A program made the position numbers and the translations under genes. From contig NC_134150.1 in assembly GCF_033958435.1 (NCBI RefSeq), positions 35,769,501-35,833,500 on the forward strand: a stretch of DNA of 64,000 nucleotides, in the 5' to 3' direction. Positions within the stretch are counted from its first letter, which is position 1; the number at the start of each line of letters is the position of its first letter. The notes beneath the pieces are model-generated. The model searched no databases, had not been told where the DNA came from, and saw only the letters and a program-made list of their open reading frames with translations. The stretch is from Carettochelys insculpta (taxonomy: Eukaryota; Chordata; Testudines; Carettochelyidae). Positions 34,908-45,492 of this stretch are shown piece by piece.

Positions 34908-35395
34908 CTTAGAAAAGCTTGTACATTTCCACTCTCACCATGCTGTCTTCAGCAATAGCACAGAGAGCAGGACTCAGCCCTATAGACCTCATCCTAAACT
35001 ACCAAAGCCAATAACTCTTTTGCCATTTGACTTCAATAGGAGAAGGATCAGGGCCAATATGTATGAGTTCAGATTTCCAGCATCTGTAGAGCTGTATCTA
35101 AAGTTAGAATTTAGTCCTCAGTGCCCTACTGCAGTCATCTGGATACAATGCACACCAGCAATGCCCCTTTAGTCTAGAGGCATATTAGCTACACATAATT
35201 CAACAGATGCTAGACTTGAATTTTCTAGCTCTAGAAAACAAATGGTTCAATCCTAAACCATTAAGAGAACATGGAACAGAGTCACCCTCAGGGGTCAGCA
35301 ATGAACAACTTGTCTCCATGAGTTTTATTGCAGCTTTAGCCCCAGCCTAGCACTCCGATGCAGCTGACATGATGGGCTGCAGATGGAAAGGTGGT
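34908..35395. other. no gene recognised
   Basis: It contains 'catttgacttcaataggaga', reminiscent of palindromic amniote repeats. Otherwise featureless. Confidence 0.3.
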
Positions 35396-35482
35396 ATCAT
35401 AGAATCATTGAATTCTAGGGCTGGAAGGGACCTCAGGAGGTCATTGACTCCAGCCTCCTGCCTAAGGCAGGATCAACCCTAA

Positions 35483-35869
35483 CTAAATCATCCCAGCCAT
35501 GACTTTGTCAAGCTGGGACTTAAACGCCTCTAGGGATGGAGATTCCACCACCTTTCTTGGTAACGCATTCCAGTGCTTCACCATCCTCCCGGTGAAAAAG
35601 TTTTTCCTAATATCCAATCTACACCTCTCCCTCTGTAACTTCAGACCATTGCTCCTTGTTCTGCCATCTGTCACTACTGAGAACAGTCTCTCTCCATCCT
35701 CTTTTGAACCCCCTTTCAGGAAGTTGAAGGCTGGCATCAAACCATCTCTCAGTCGTCTCTTCTGCAAACTAAATAAGCCCAAATCACTCAGCCTCTCCTT
35801 ATAGGTCATGTGTTCCAGCCACTTAATCATTTTCATTGCCCTACGCTGAACCTGCTCCAATGTGTCCAC
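35483..35869 (-). pseudogene. C-terminal end of outer CR1 ORF2
   Basis: This 128-codon open frame reads 'LEQVQRRAMKMIKWLEHMTY', then 'RLSDLGLFSLQKRRLRDGL' and 'VKHWNALPRKVVESPSLEAF', the conserved C-terminal tail that follows the CR1 reverse transcriptase. It is well preserved over the last about 125 residues, but it is cut from the RT domain by the inner CR1. It is not expected to make a working protein. Confidence 0.88.
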
Positions 35870-36044
35870 ATCCTTTCTATACCGGGGGCGGGGTCCAGAA
35901 CTGGATGCAATACTCCAAATGTTGCCTTACCAGTGCCAAGTAGTGGAGAATAATAACTTCTTTAAATCTGCTGGAAATGCTTCTCTGAATGCTCCCCAAT
36001 GCGCCGTTAGCCTTCTTGGCTACAAGGGTACACTAAGAACATAA

Positions 36045-37535
36045 GAACGGCCATACTGGGTCAGACCAAAGGTCCATCCAGCCTAGTAGCCTACCTGCCG
36101 ACAGTGGCCAGTGCCTGGTGCCCCGGAGGGGGTGGACCAAAGAAAATGATCAAGCAATTTTTCTCCTGCCATCTGTCTCCAGCCTCTGACAATCAGAGGC
36201 CAGGGACACCATTCCTACCCTTGGCTAATATCTAGCTCTTTCTTAAATTCTGTTATAGTCCTAGCCTTCACAGTCTCCTCTGGCAAGGAGTTCCACAGAT
36301 TATTTGTGCGCTGAGTGAAGAAGAACTTTCTTTTATTAGTTTTAAACCTGTTACTCATTAATTTCATCTGGTGTCCTCTAGTTCTTGTATTATGGGCACA
36401 AGTAAATAACTTCTCCTTATTCACCCTCTCCACACCTGTCATAATCTTATATACCTCTATCATGTCCCTCCTCAGTCTCCTCTTTTCTAAACTGAAAAGT
36501 CCCAATCTTTTTTGCCTCTCCTCATACAGGACCTGTTCCAAGTCCCTAATCATTTTAATTGCCCTTTTCTGAACCTTTTCTCGTGCCAGGATATCTTTTT
36601 TTGAGGTGAGGAGATCACATCTGTACACAGTATTCAAGATGTGGGCGTACCATAGATTTATATAGGGGCAGTAAGATACTCCTTGTCTTATTTTCTATCC
36701 CTTTATTAACAGTACCTAACATTCTTTTGCCTTTTTGACAGCCTCTGCACACTGCGTGGATGTTTTCAAGGAAATAGCCACGATAGTTCCAAGTTCTCTT
36801 TCTTGATTAGTTATAGCTAACTTAAAGCTAATTTAGCCCCCCATTATATTGTAAGTATAGTTGGGGTTATTTTTTCCAATGTGCATTACCTTACACTTAT
36901 CCACATAAAATTTCTTTTGCCATTTTGTTGCCCAGTCACTCAGTTTGATGATGTCTTTTTGGAGTTCTTCACAGTCTGCCTTTGTCTTGACTATCTCGAA
37001 CAGTTTAGTGTCATCTGCAAACTTTGTCACCTAACTGCTCACCCCCTTCTCCAGATCATTTATGAATAAATTGAACAGGATTAGTCCTAGGACTGACCCT
37101 TAGGGGGACACCATTAGTTACCCTTCTCCATTTGGAAAATTTACCATTCATGCCTACCCTCTGTTTCCTGTCTTTTAACCAGCTCTCAATCCATGAAAGG
37201 ACCTTCCCTCTTATCCCATGACAGCTTAATTTACATAAGAGCCTTTGATGAGGTACCTTGTCAAAGGCTTTCTGGAAACCTAAGTATACTATATCCACTG
37301 GATCTCCCCTGTCTGCATGTTTGTTAACCCCTTCAAAGAACTCTAGCAGATTAGTGAGACATGATTTCCCTCTGCAGAAACCATGTTGACTTTTGCCCAT
37401 CAAATTAGGTTCTTCTATGTGCCTGACAATTTTATTCTTTACTATTGTTTCAACTAATTTGCCTGGAATTTATGTTAAACTTACCGCCCTGTAATTGCCA
37501 GCGTCACCTCTACAGCCCTTTTTAAATATGTTAAA
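36045..37535 (-). mobile_element. inner CR1 LINE, 5'-truncated
   Basis: The 3' tip reads, on +, aagaacataagaacggccat, then 'actgggtcagaccaaaggtc', a different CR1 subfamily from the outer copy (its tip is TTATGTTC-type, not ATTCTATG-type). It is 1491 bp long and includes the RT palm, thumb and C-terminal region, ending abruptly at the 5' truncation. It is younger than the outer copy, because it sits inside it. Confidence 0.9.
36215..37403 (-). pseudogene. CR1 ORF2 reverse transcriptase remnant
   Basis: In order along the minus strand: a palm block 'VYLGFQKAFDKVPHQRLLCK' (37403-37056 frame; the usual aspartate before FQKAFDK is glycine), 'GKVLSWIESWLKDRKQRV', the catalytic box 'FADDTKLF' (37030-36833 frame), 'CKVMHIGKNNP', then the C-terminal frame 36637-36215 with '[20 protein letters not shown]' and '[16 protein letters not shown]'. 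Frameshifts separate the three frames and there is no endonuclease domain. The order and motifs are those of CR1-group LINEs. Confidence 0.88.
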
Positions 37536-37790
37536 ACTGTTGACCCATATCCAGCCTCTCATCCACTGTAATCCCCAGGTCCTTTTCTGCTGCACTGCTA
37601 CTTAACCAGTCAGTCCCCAGACTATAACAATGCTTGGGATTCTTCCGTTCCAAGTGCAGGACTCTGCACTTGTCCTTGTTGAACCTCATCAGATTTCTTT
37701 TGCTCTAATCCTCCAATTTGTCTAGGTCACTCTGGACCCTATCCCTACCCTTCAATGTATATATCTGTGCCCATAGTTTTGTGACCTGCC

Positions 37791-38361
37791 CCTCTATCTT
37801 TGACATCCAGCCTCTGGTCCATAAGTACAGTTAGACAGCTCTTCTCAGGACATATCTGTGGCTTTCTCTGGATGTCCTAAAACCAGCTTAATGCTCTCCT
37901 TGTCAATTATCCCTGAGCTGGGGAGCCCAGATGGCAGACCTGCTGTAGCTGCTCCTAGAAGAACACTCTTTCCAGTGCCTTACACTTTGGGTATATCCTA
38001 AGTAAAGAAGCCATTGCCACAGTGTCCCTATACCCTTGTGTTCCCTAGTTCCTGGAATTGCCCCACATGTGGCTTAAAGCAGAATTATTCTGGGGATTCG
38101 AGGCATCAAAGACATGCTCGAGCATCTGAAGACATCACCTTCCTCCAATGCTGCAGCAAACGCAGCTCAGCGGGACTGGATTGTAACTGTCCCCTTCATT
38201 TATTTTTCTGGGGAAAATGTGTTTTAAAGAACATGGTAAATATTCTTGGCTGTGTCCTTGTACATGGTGTAAATACCATCTTGCATGAACACTGCACCCA
38301 ACAAGCATTGTGAATTAATTGAGAGCTTACCATTTCAAGAACACACCCAATTAAGGGCAGA
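37791..38361. other. no gene recognised
   Basis: A 99-codon frame at 38014-38313 has no domain that I recognise. Confidence 0.3.
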
Positions 38362-38535
38362 GGCACCCTGGTCTGATGGCTAGGACCCTGCACTGGGAGT
38401 CAGGGGATTTTGCTCCAGGTTTGCCACTGTTCACTCGTGTGACCTTGGCTAGTCACTTCACTGATCTGCTTCACTCCTTGCCCTATGTCTCTTATTTATT
38501 TAGACTGTAAGATCTCCAGGGCAGGGACAGCGTCG
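38362..38535 (+). repeat. MIR/CORE-SINE copy
   Basis: 'ctggtctgatggctaggacc', then 'cactgggagtcaggggattt', 'gtgtgaccttggctagtcac' and the tail 'tagactgtaagatctccagg' follow the MIR-like order from tRNA-related head to 3' tail. Confidence 0.65.
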
Positions 38536-39147
38536 AGGCTGGTCCCCACTCTGACCAGTGGGGCCCACAAGAGGTTTTAATATACCTTGCCACTTAAAGC
38601 TTGTGTTAAAATCTCCCCAAGGTCACAGGTTCCCTGGTCTTGGCTTCATATTGCTGCCACCACCCAAACACAACCCCCTCTTTGAACAGCCAGGAAGGTG
38701 CACTTGGCAGTCTGTTCCTGTGAGGCACCTGCAAACTCTCCTTCTGGAGCCTGAAAACTGTGATATCTCTTTGTAACTTGTCTTTGCAACCATACGGACC
38801 TGCACAAAGAACTTCCCACCTTCTAGGATGCAGGAATCAGACCATGGTCTTAAAGGGTGATTTTTTTTTTATTAACAACAAAAAAGAACACACTTGGCAA
38901 AACAAGACTTGGTTGCTATGTGTTTCAGAGTAACTAAAAAAAAAAAATGGAAAAACACAGAGAATTGCTTCCCTGGGATTCGGTTTGGAAAGTTACAGTG
39001 TCGGGGGGAGTTACATGTGATCAGCACAGCGAAATCTAACAAATCCAAAAATAGAGAAAATAACTTGATTGCATCTGACTAAACGTTCCATGTTCTACTC
39101 ACGTCTCTCTTTCACGATTCAGTCCCTAGCCTCTGTTTGCCAAACGC
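38536..39147. other. unclassified, possibly repeat-derived
   Basis: It contains T10 (about 38861), an A13 run (about 38937) and a 'gcaaaacaagacttggttgc' stretch. I suspect old repeat material but cannot name it. No gene. Confidence 0.3.
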
Positions 39148-39299
39148 TGGAAACAGACGACAGGGGAGGGATCACTTGACGATTTCCTGTTCTGTTCACT
39201 CCCTCTGGGGCATCTGGCATTGGTGACTGTCAGAAGACAGGACATGGGCCAAGATGGACCTGTGGGCTGACCCAGTGTCGCCATTCTTATGTTCTTATC
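39148..39299 (+). mobile_element. CR1 LINE 3' tip
   Basis: Plus-strand tail: ggatcacttgacgatttcctg (shown in part), 'gggccaagatggacctgtgg' and the end 'cgccattcttatgttctta', the TTATGTTC-type CR1 terminus. About 150 bp. Confidence 0.88.
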
Positions 39300-39699
39300 T
39301 AGTCTTTCCCTAGGCATGCAGATAGCTGGATTTCCCACGTCTAGCTCCCTGGCCTAATTCATGTCCTTCCAAGCTGTGTTCTGGTTACATAGCAGGAGCA
39401 GGAAGACCACTGCTTCCAGTTCAAAAGCTCATGCTCTGTTTTCATTGGCTGCCCTGGCCTCCTGCCAACTCACTTTCTATTTCCCCACTATTCCTGGGGA
39501 TTCCTTAGGAATGGTTTTAGCCTTTACAGATGAGGCAGTTAGGGTTAAGCCTCAAGAATTAACTGCTGGGAAAAGACTTTAGTTAATTGAATGGCTGAAA
39601 TGTTGAGAAAAGGGTATACCTCCTCCCCCATTCATTACACACAGTCTTAGTAGTGTTGGCAGAGCTTAGCACACTGGAGCTCCTGATCTTATTTGGGGA
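39300..39699. other. spacer with a SINE-like tail
   Basis: 'agagcttagcacactggagc' then 'tcctgatcttatttggggac' at about 39661-39700 resembles a SINE 3' tail. Otherwise featureless. Confidence 0.35.
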
Positions 39700-41165
39700 C
39701 TGTGGGGATTACTGTACTGCATATAACAAAATATTGGACTGGAGAAAGCATCTGATGGGAGTGAAATGGATATATATCTTTGAGCTATTATAGAACATTG
39801 GATCAGACAATTTAATATAATGGACTAAGGCCCTGTAATCAGCTCTGTCCTGCCCAGCCTGGATGAATGTCTTAAATGCAGCACCTTTCAGGCTCCAGAG
39901 AAAAGTCAGACAAGAATTCTCTTTATCCCCATTACTCTTTGCTCTGGCAGTCAGGGCCTTGGCCAACAAAATATGTAATAACTCACAGATATAAGGTATA
40001 AATATAGAGGGAGTGGAGAGTAGAATTTCTCTTTGTGCAGATGACATTCTACCATACATCACAAACCTGACACTTCAGCACCATTGGTCTCAGATCTAAT
40101 AGAAGAACTCAGCTTAGCTTCAGATTATAAAATATACAAGCCCAGAAGCAACGCTATGATGGAATGTGGGACCTTGTGTACTGTAACTGGAGCAGATATG
40201 GTTTCTGATAGCTTGGTAACTTACCCAGAGGTAAATTAAATAGATGACAAAAATTACCTCATTATTTAATCATTTTTTAAGAAAAGAAAGGTGGGCAAGG
40301 ACTACCTCTAAATTTCTGAAGTAGAATTGCACGGGTTATCCATGTGTTATAATGTGTTGAGATTCTTAAATACCTCTCTGGTGCACCCAACATGTTTCTT
40401 CGCCTATTACTAACTTCATTTGGGGAAGGGATGAGAATAGAATCAGGATACCACAGGAACAGGGGGATTGGCCCTCCCAAACTTCATCAAATTTTCTCTG
40501 GAAGCCCCTTAAAATATTGGGATCACTGGATTTTCGGCACCATGCATATGTGCAGCTGAGGTGCAATTGGAATAATCAACTTCTTCTCCCTATGAGCTGA
40601 GTTTAGTGCAACAAAGGCAACACACTACACCCCAGATTATCACACCCTGGCTATATTGAACTGCTTAAGAGAGATAAAGCAGGTCCTGATATTTCTCTGT
40701 CCCATCCAAAGGGTCTCTGACCTAAGAACAACCACACTGGGTCAGACCAAAGGTCCATCTAGCTCTGTATCCCATTGTCTCTGACCCTCATAGTGACACG
40801 GTAACTAGATATGAGCAAAATTCACTGATTCGCATGGGCCAACTCTTCAGAGCTAAGACAAACTGAAATTGGCACAGTATAGACTCCCCCCACCCCCAAA
40901 ATCACACATCTGTAATACAATTATAGCAGATTTGGGGAAGTGGGGATATTCAAAATCTGACCAAGATCTGCTTCTTGATCTAAACGCTCCCTCTCTCTAT
41001 AATAGGCCAAAGCAGAACCTGGAGTACACCTCCATCTTCCTCCATGAAAATTACTGGATTTAAAATATGGATCCAAAATACATTTGATTTTAAGTACACT
41101 TAAGATCAGAGTAATGACTATAGATAAAAGGTGCCTCCTTAATCCAGACATCTAATGTGTGTGTC
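39700..41165 (+). pseudogene. L1/Tx1-like LINE reverse transcriptase remnant
   Basis: On +, in shifting frames: 'EKASD' in the place of EKAFDRV, 'VRQEFSLSPLLFALAVRALA' (about 39905-39965), 'FLCADDILPY' (about 40030-40060, for the YADD box), 'SDYKIYKPRSNAMM' (about 40115) and, downstream, 'RNRGIGPPKLHQIF' (about 40455). These blocks and their order match L1-superfamily LINEs such as Tx1. It has many stops and indels and is broken by a CR1 piece at 40722-40810. It is 5'-truncated. Clade-level naming is moderately sure. Confidence 0.7.
40722..40810 (-). mobile_element. CR1 LINE 3' tip inserted in the L1/Tx1-like remnant
   Basis: 'ctaagaacaaccacactggg' and 'tcagaccaaaggtccatcta' are the reversed CR1 3' tip. 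About 90 bp. Confidence 0.8.
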
Positions 41166-41188
41166 TGAGTTCTATCATGTTGAATAGT

Positions 41189-41397
41189 AACAGAGGGAAA
41201 GCCGTGCTAGTCTATATACTATCAAAACAAAAAAGCAGTCAAGTAGCACTTTAAAGACTAACAAAACAATTTATTAGGTGAGCTTTTTATTATTACTATT
41301 ATTATTATTTATTATTATTATTATTATTAGGAAAGTTCACCTAATAAATTATTTTGTTAGTCTTTAAAGTGCTACTTGGCTGCTTTTTTGTTTTGAG
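41189..41397. repeat. inverted pair of repeat R forming a ~60-bp-stem hairpin
   Basis: Left arm 41223-41285 (caaaacaaaaaagcagtcaa ... attaggtgagct) is mirrored by right arm about 41335-41397 (gttcacctaataaattattt ... tgcttttttgttttg) with very few mismatches. The loop is an (ATT)n tract at 41287-41332. The left copy also carries the outer 'agccgtgctagtctatatac' end of R, and the right copy stops short of it. It has the same minus-then-plus order as the pairs at 2.0 and 11.4 kb. Confidence 0.9.
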
Positions 41398-42459
41398 TTC
41401 TATCAGTTTGCTTTGCAGACAAAGCTTTCTATTACTGTTAGCTTTGCCAAGTCAATGAGAAAGATTCGTTTTAGCATCACATGCTATTACCAACATCACA
41501 GCAACTATTGCAGACTTGTACTGTCAATGACTTACTGCAAGAGGCAGAAAGACCACTGTTTCTTAATTTGAATTCGCAAGAATTTTGCCTTGGAGGCATC
41601 ATATTTTGACTTGTAAACTGAGCAAACTTATCCAGTAGCCATCAAGAGGGAATAAATGCAGAAGCTCATAATGTTTACAGAACTTCTTTTCAGAGCACTT
41701 GAAAGCCTGGCAGGAGGAACAGACTGAAGGAATAAAGAACAGAATGTTTAGATTGAGAAGTGAACAGCCCAGACACTAACAAATTTCCATAATTAGAAAT
41801 ACAACAGTGTTTCATGTTGAATATTTTTAGTTCTCTCAGCCTTCAAACATAGTCTTCATAAAGATTTTATTCATGTTAACGTTCATGATTCTGAAGTCTC
41901 ATGCTTCATCCATAGTGGGGAGAAAAGGGAATAAAGCAGCAATATCAATAGAGGAACCATGGGAAAAAAGTGGACAAGAGTCATTACTGATGTATGGTAT
42001 GATAGATTAAAGGCAGTACCCACCTCACAGCATTCTGCCAAGCAGCAAAGTAGATCAAAGGAATTATCAACTGCAAAAGGTGAGCTTGTTGCTATTAAGC
42101 TGGCAAGACGAAAAGTGGATCACAGAGTAAACCCCCAACCTATAAGAAATAGGAATATTTGTTAAAAAAAAAGATGTACACATTTTCTTTTGTTTTACAA
42201 AAGTGAAAAAAAAATAAGCAGACAGGTCAGAGAGAATAAGATTTTAGATGTTTTGAAGCTGGGGAAATCAGGCTTGTGCCTGTAGAGAAGAGAAAAAGAG
42301 AGATATGAGATGGGAGAAGCCTTCACGAGACTGAGTGGAAGTTCTACAGAAGCTGGAATGGTAGAGACACATTGAAATTCACATCCAGATGCACAGAGAA
42401 CATGACAAGAAGTGATGTGGAAGAAAGGGTTGTTTTTAGTGGTACAATCTAGCCCATAC
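41398..42459. other. no gene recognised
   Basis: AT-rich. The frame 41959-42165 has no domain. Confidence 0.3.
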
Positions 42460-42633
42460 TGGGCTTGATTTTCATTCATGCGTGTATGTAACGGACCACT
42501 GAAAAACGGACTATAATTTTCAGCCCAATAATGACAGCACATCGGCATGGACAAGTGGCCAGATGCACATCTAGGTGCCATATTTGCCTGCACAATCTTG
42601 GGCTTGCATTGGCACATTTGAAAATCAGGCCCA
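42460..42633. mobile_element. short TIR element (tgggc(t/c)tgattttca termini)
   Basis: It begins tgggcttgattttca and ends tgaaaatcaggccca, a near-perfect 15-bp inverted repeat around 174 bp. No gene. The superfamily is not determined. Confidence 0.7.
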
Positions 42634-43299
42634 ACTCAGTACAATGAAGCATTAAAAATCTTACATGTGAACGTAACAGTTAAAATTCCCTTCTGGCAAA
42701 TATATGAGCATTTGAGCATAAAATCTGTTCTCAGTCAGCATTCATGCTTACTCAGTGTAACTATTCAATTATTGGTAGAAAGGGTTGTGAGCATGTTTTG
42801 TGAGCTAATAGACACTGAAAATCCCCCCCACACCACCACACACTATTTTCCAACTTCAGTAAGGAATGAGATGGTGAGGCCAAACGGCAAGATTGATGGA
42901 ACCAGTGAAAGAACAACACAAACTAAAGACTTATGCACTTGAACTTATAAAGAAGCAATGAAAAAGCCCACTGAACAAACAAGATGCTGTTGTACTGATG
43001 TCTGGAGTTGCAGTGTAAAATGCAACAAGTCTACATGATTATTTAGTCATTCAAATGTTATCTGACCACTTAGAATATACACTAAAACCAGTGGAGCTCA
43101 AGTTTAAGGGACAATCTGTATGAAAAGATAACAGTGGGCCTGTACTCATCAACCATAATATCACCAAGAGTATGTTTTAGATCAAGGGTTCATAAAGATG
43201 TTTATAACTTGCACCACTTTCTAACTCAGAGAATGTCTTGTGGAAACCGCTCCTTCCATTTACCACTCTACTTCATTGCCATGGAAACTTCAGCAATTG
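42634..43299. other. no gene recognised
   Basis: Single-copy-like DNA. Confidence 0.3.
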
Positions 43300-43480
43300 G
43301 TTGTATAACACACCGGCTGGGTGTTGTTCATTGGCCTATGTACTGGCACTTTGACCACTTACACAGAGAAAGAACAAGTCTCCTCTACAGCATGGCCTGA
43401 GCAGCTTCTGGTTTCAGCTCAAGTTGCACTGGTGCTTGGAGTGAGCTCTGGAGGTTCTAAGTTCAAGTACCCCTCTCAGC
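43300..43480 (+). repeat. tRNA-derived repeat unit (S4)
   Basis: Upstream block 'gtataacacaccggctgggt' to 'cttacacagagaaagaacaa', then the A-box-like 'tttcagctcaagttgcactg' (about 43411) and B-box-like 'aagttcaagtacccc' (about 43459). It is in the opposite orientation to S1-S3. Confidence 0.6.
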
Positions 43481-43590
43481 AGATCTGCTTCCATCCTAAG
43501 GAAGTGTTGGGAAAGTAAGTTGTCTGTGTTTTGATGCCCTTTAATACAATTTGGCAGCTGGAAAGTGGGGGAAGGAGCAAGTGACTAGCC

Positions 43591-43766
43591 AGTGTAGCCC
43601 ACACACCTACTGAGTGTGGGTCACTGTTCCATGTTGTGGCATCTAGATCACTTACAGAGAGAAAGAATAAGTGTCTTCTACAGCCTTAGCTAATAGTCAG
43701 ATGGCTTTTAGCTCAAGTGGCAGAGGCTCCCGCGCTAAGCTTCAGAGGTCCAGGGTTATTTCTGAC
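43591..43766 (+). repeat. tRNA-derived repeat unit (S5)
   Basis: Upstream block 'gtgtagcccacacacctact' to 'cttacagagagaaagaataa', then 'ggcttttagctcaagtggca' (A-box side, about 43703) and 'gtccagggttatttct' (B-box side, decayed). It is in direct tandem with S4, about 110 bp apart. Confidence 0.6.
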
Positions 43767-43861
43767 TGTTGTTGGTTACACCAGCTCTCTATGGGTGACA
43801 GCAAGGGCTCCACCAACCACCAACAATCCACAGTTTGGGAAATTGCCCCACCCAACTTGGA

Positions 43862-44262
43862 GAACAAAAAAGATGACTTTCAAAAAGATCCAGATGTTTA
43901 TCTATAACAGCCTCCATAAAATCCTCCAGATCCACTGGCTGTATACAGTCAACAACCAAGACCTGTGGCAACTGATTCATCAACTTCCAGCCAAAGAAAA
44001 AATCAGGAAGGGAAGATGTCGATGAATTGGACACACCCTCAGAAAATGAACAACCAACATCACACGTTGAGCCTTAAGGTGAAACTCACATGCAAGAAGG
44101 AAAAGAGGGTGTCCAAGAAACACCTGGCATAGAGACCTGAAGGCAGACACGAAAAAGATAGGATACGCCTAGCCAGAGCTGGAAATGATTTCCCAGGACA
44201 GGGGACACTGGCGAATGGTTTTCAGTAGTCCATGCTCCAAGATGTAGGAGTGGAAGAGGCTT
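43862..44262 (+). pseudogene. LINE C-terminal remnant ('RWIGHTLRK' type)
   Basis: The + frame reads 'KIQMFIYNSLHKILQIHWLY', 'NQDLWQLIHQLPAKEKIRKG', then 'RWRWIGHTLRK'-like sequence with stops ('IGHTLRK' at about 44025), 'KRKRVSKKHLA' and a closing 'RGHWRMVFSSPCSKM'. This is the C-terminal tail of endonuclease-plus-RT LINEs of the group where the RT is followed by a W-[IT]-GH-[TV]-[LI]-R motif. I cannot fix the clade from the tail alone. The same group is seen at 53360-53830. Confidence 0.65.
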
Positions 44263-44825
44263 ACTACTACTACTTGTAGGTATTTATCTGTAATAAAGTA
44301 CATGAAACCATTAGACTTCTTATAATTCAGAAAAAAAAAAGGATGGAGAAGGGAAATAATGAATAGTGAAGGGACAAAAAGGAAAACAAGGGATTAAGAC
44401 CTCATTCCAAACTGCCAGTGTAATAAGCTGTGGTAGAATATCCTGAACATAATCAGGTACAATAACAGTCCAGGTATGATCTGTTTGCAGAATAGCGTAG
44501 TTCAGATTAAATCATAAAGGAGCCATTAATTGTGGTATGTGCAAGGGATTCTTTTTGATTTAGCTTTGTCCAGCTGGGCAGGAATCCAGCTTTGGGTTTG
44601 TAACACATGGTTGCTTTTTAATTCCAAAACAGCACAGTTCTTAGGCAGTCTGGGTTTGATCCTACACCTTCTGAAATCAATAGTTTAGACGCGGAATTAA
44701 ACCTGATGTTAATTGGAATGTGATGATTAGTAGAACTGTGTCAATACTGCATAAAAGCACCTACTCAGATAGAAGCTACAAACTCACTTTGATGCTGTAC
44801 AATACTGGATGCTCAATCCCAGTCA
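44263..44825. other. no feature recognised
   Basis: AT-rich spacer with an A10 run at about 44332. Confidence 0.3.
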
Positions 44826-44892
44826 CTGTTGGAAGAGAGAATGCTGGGCTATCTGGACCTTTGGTCTGAGCTGGCCTGGCCATTCTTAGGCA
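44826..44892 (+). mobile_element. CR1 LINE 3' tip fragment
   Basis: 'gctatctggacctttggtct', then 'gagctggcctggccattctt' is the plus-sense CR1 3' tip. The extreme end is decayed. Confidence 0.7.
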
Positions 44893-45165
44893 AGTCCTTC
44901 TGTGTTTATTTGGGCTCCAAGTCAGAAAATCATATATGTTACATTTCATGGAAAGTTCACCGAGACATCAGAAGATACTGACCTTTCAGCCTGTGCTTAA
45001 CTTTTGTTGGTTAGCAGGAACAGATTCCGCAAATGCTTAAAGTGAAGCACACGCTCAGGTGACTGCTGAACCAGTACTTACTGCTACATGCCTGTGCATC
45101 ATTACATTTTTTTCCACAAGAAAGTGTGTGAGAAGCATGTGTCTTATACTACTTCTGTTAATATA
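44893..45165. other. no feature recognised
   Basis: Short spacer. Confidence 0.3.
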
Positions 45166-45492
45166 TGCATGATGGATCTCTCTAATCTGGAACTCTCTCA
45201 TTTGGCAACATCCATTCTCCAGCATAATTTTTGTTAGCTGGACGACCACTTTTCACAGGCTTGGTAAGTTTCCTGTGGTCCCATAAAGATTGTTTACAGC
45301 CACCAGTCTTGATTCTCAGTGTTCTGTGTGTTTATTTAGCTATAATTTACCTCAGATGTCTTCTAAGAGCCCAGTAACCAGTGGAAGTGTTGGTAAAGCT
45401 GCTTGACGATATTGACCTCCCGTAGTTTGGCAAATTCTCTTGTCCAGCACCGGTCAGGTCTCAAGGGTGCCAGGTGAGAGAAGTCCAACTGG
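45166..45492 (+). mobile_element. TIR element T, plus copy
   Basis: It aligns along its whole length with the reverse complement of 48496-48803 (for example 'ccagtcttgattctcagtgt', 'tctaagagcccagtaaccag', 'gcaaattctcttgtccagca'). Its ends ('tctggaactctctcatttgg' left, 'ccaggtgagagaagtccaac' right) are inverted copies of each other. About 320 bp with no gene, so a non-autonomous DNA transposon. Confidence 0.75.

Larger units (their letters stand above)
35396..37790 (-). mobile_element. outer CR1 LINE, split by a second CR1
   Basis: On + the copy starts catagaatcattgaattctagggctgg (split here as the usual CR1 3' tip) and runs as the reverse complement of CR1 to 36044. It resumes at 37539 with 'gttgacccatatccagcctc' and fades at about 37790. 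The intervening 36045-37535 is another CR1. Joined across the gap, the minus-strand frame continues without loss, and ACT (36042-36044 and 37536-37538) is present on both sides as a 3-bp target duplication. The 5' part of the LINE is missing. Confidence 0.92.
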
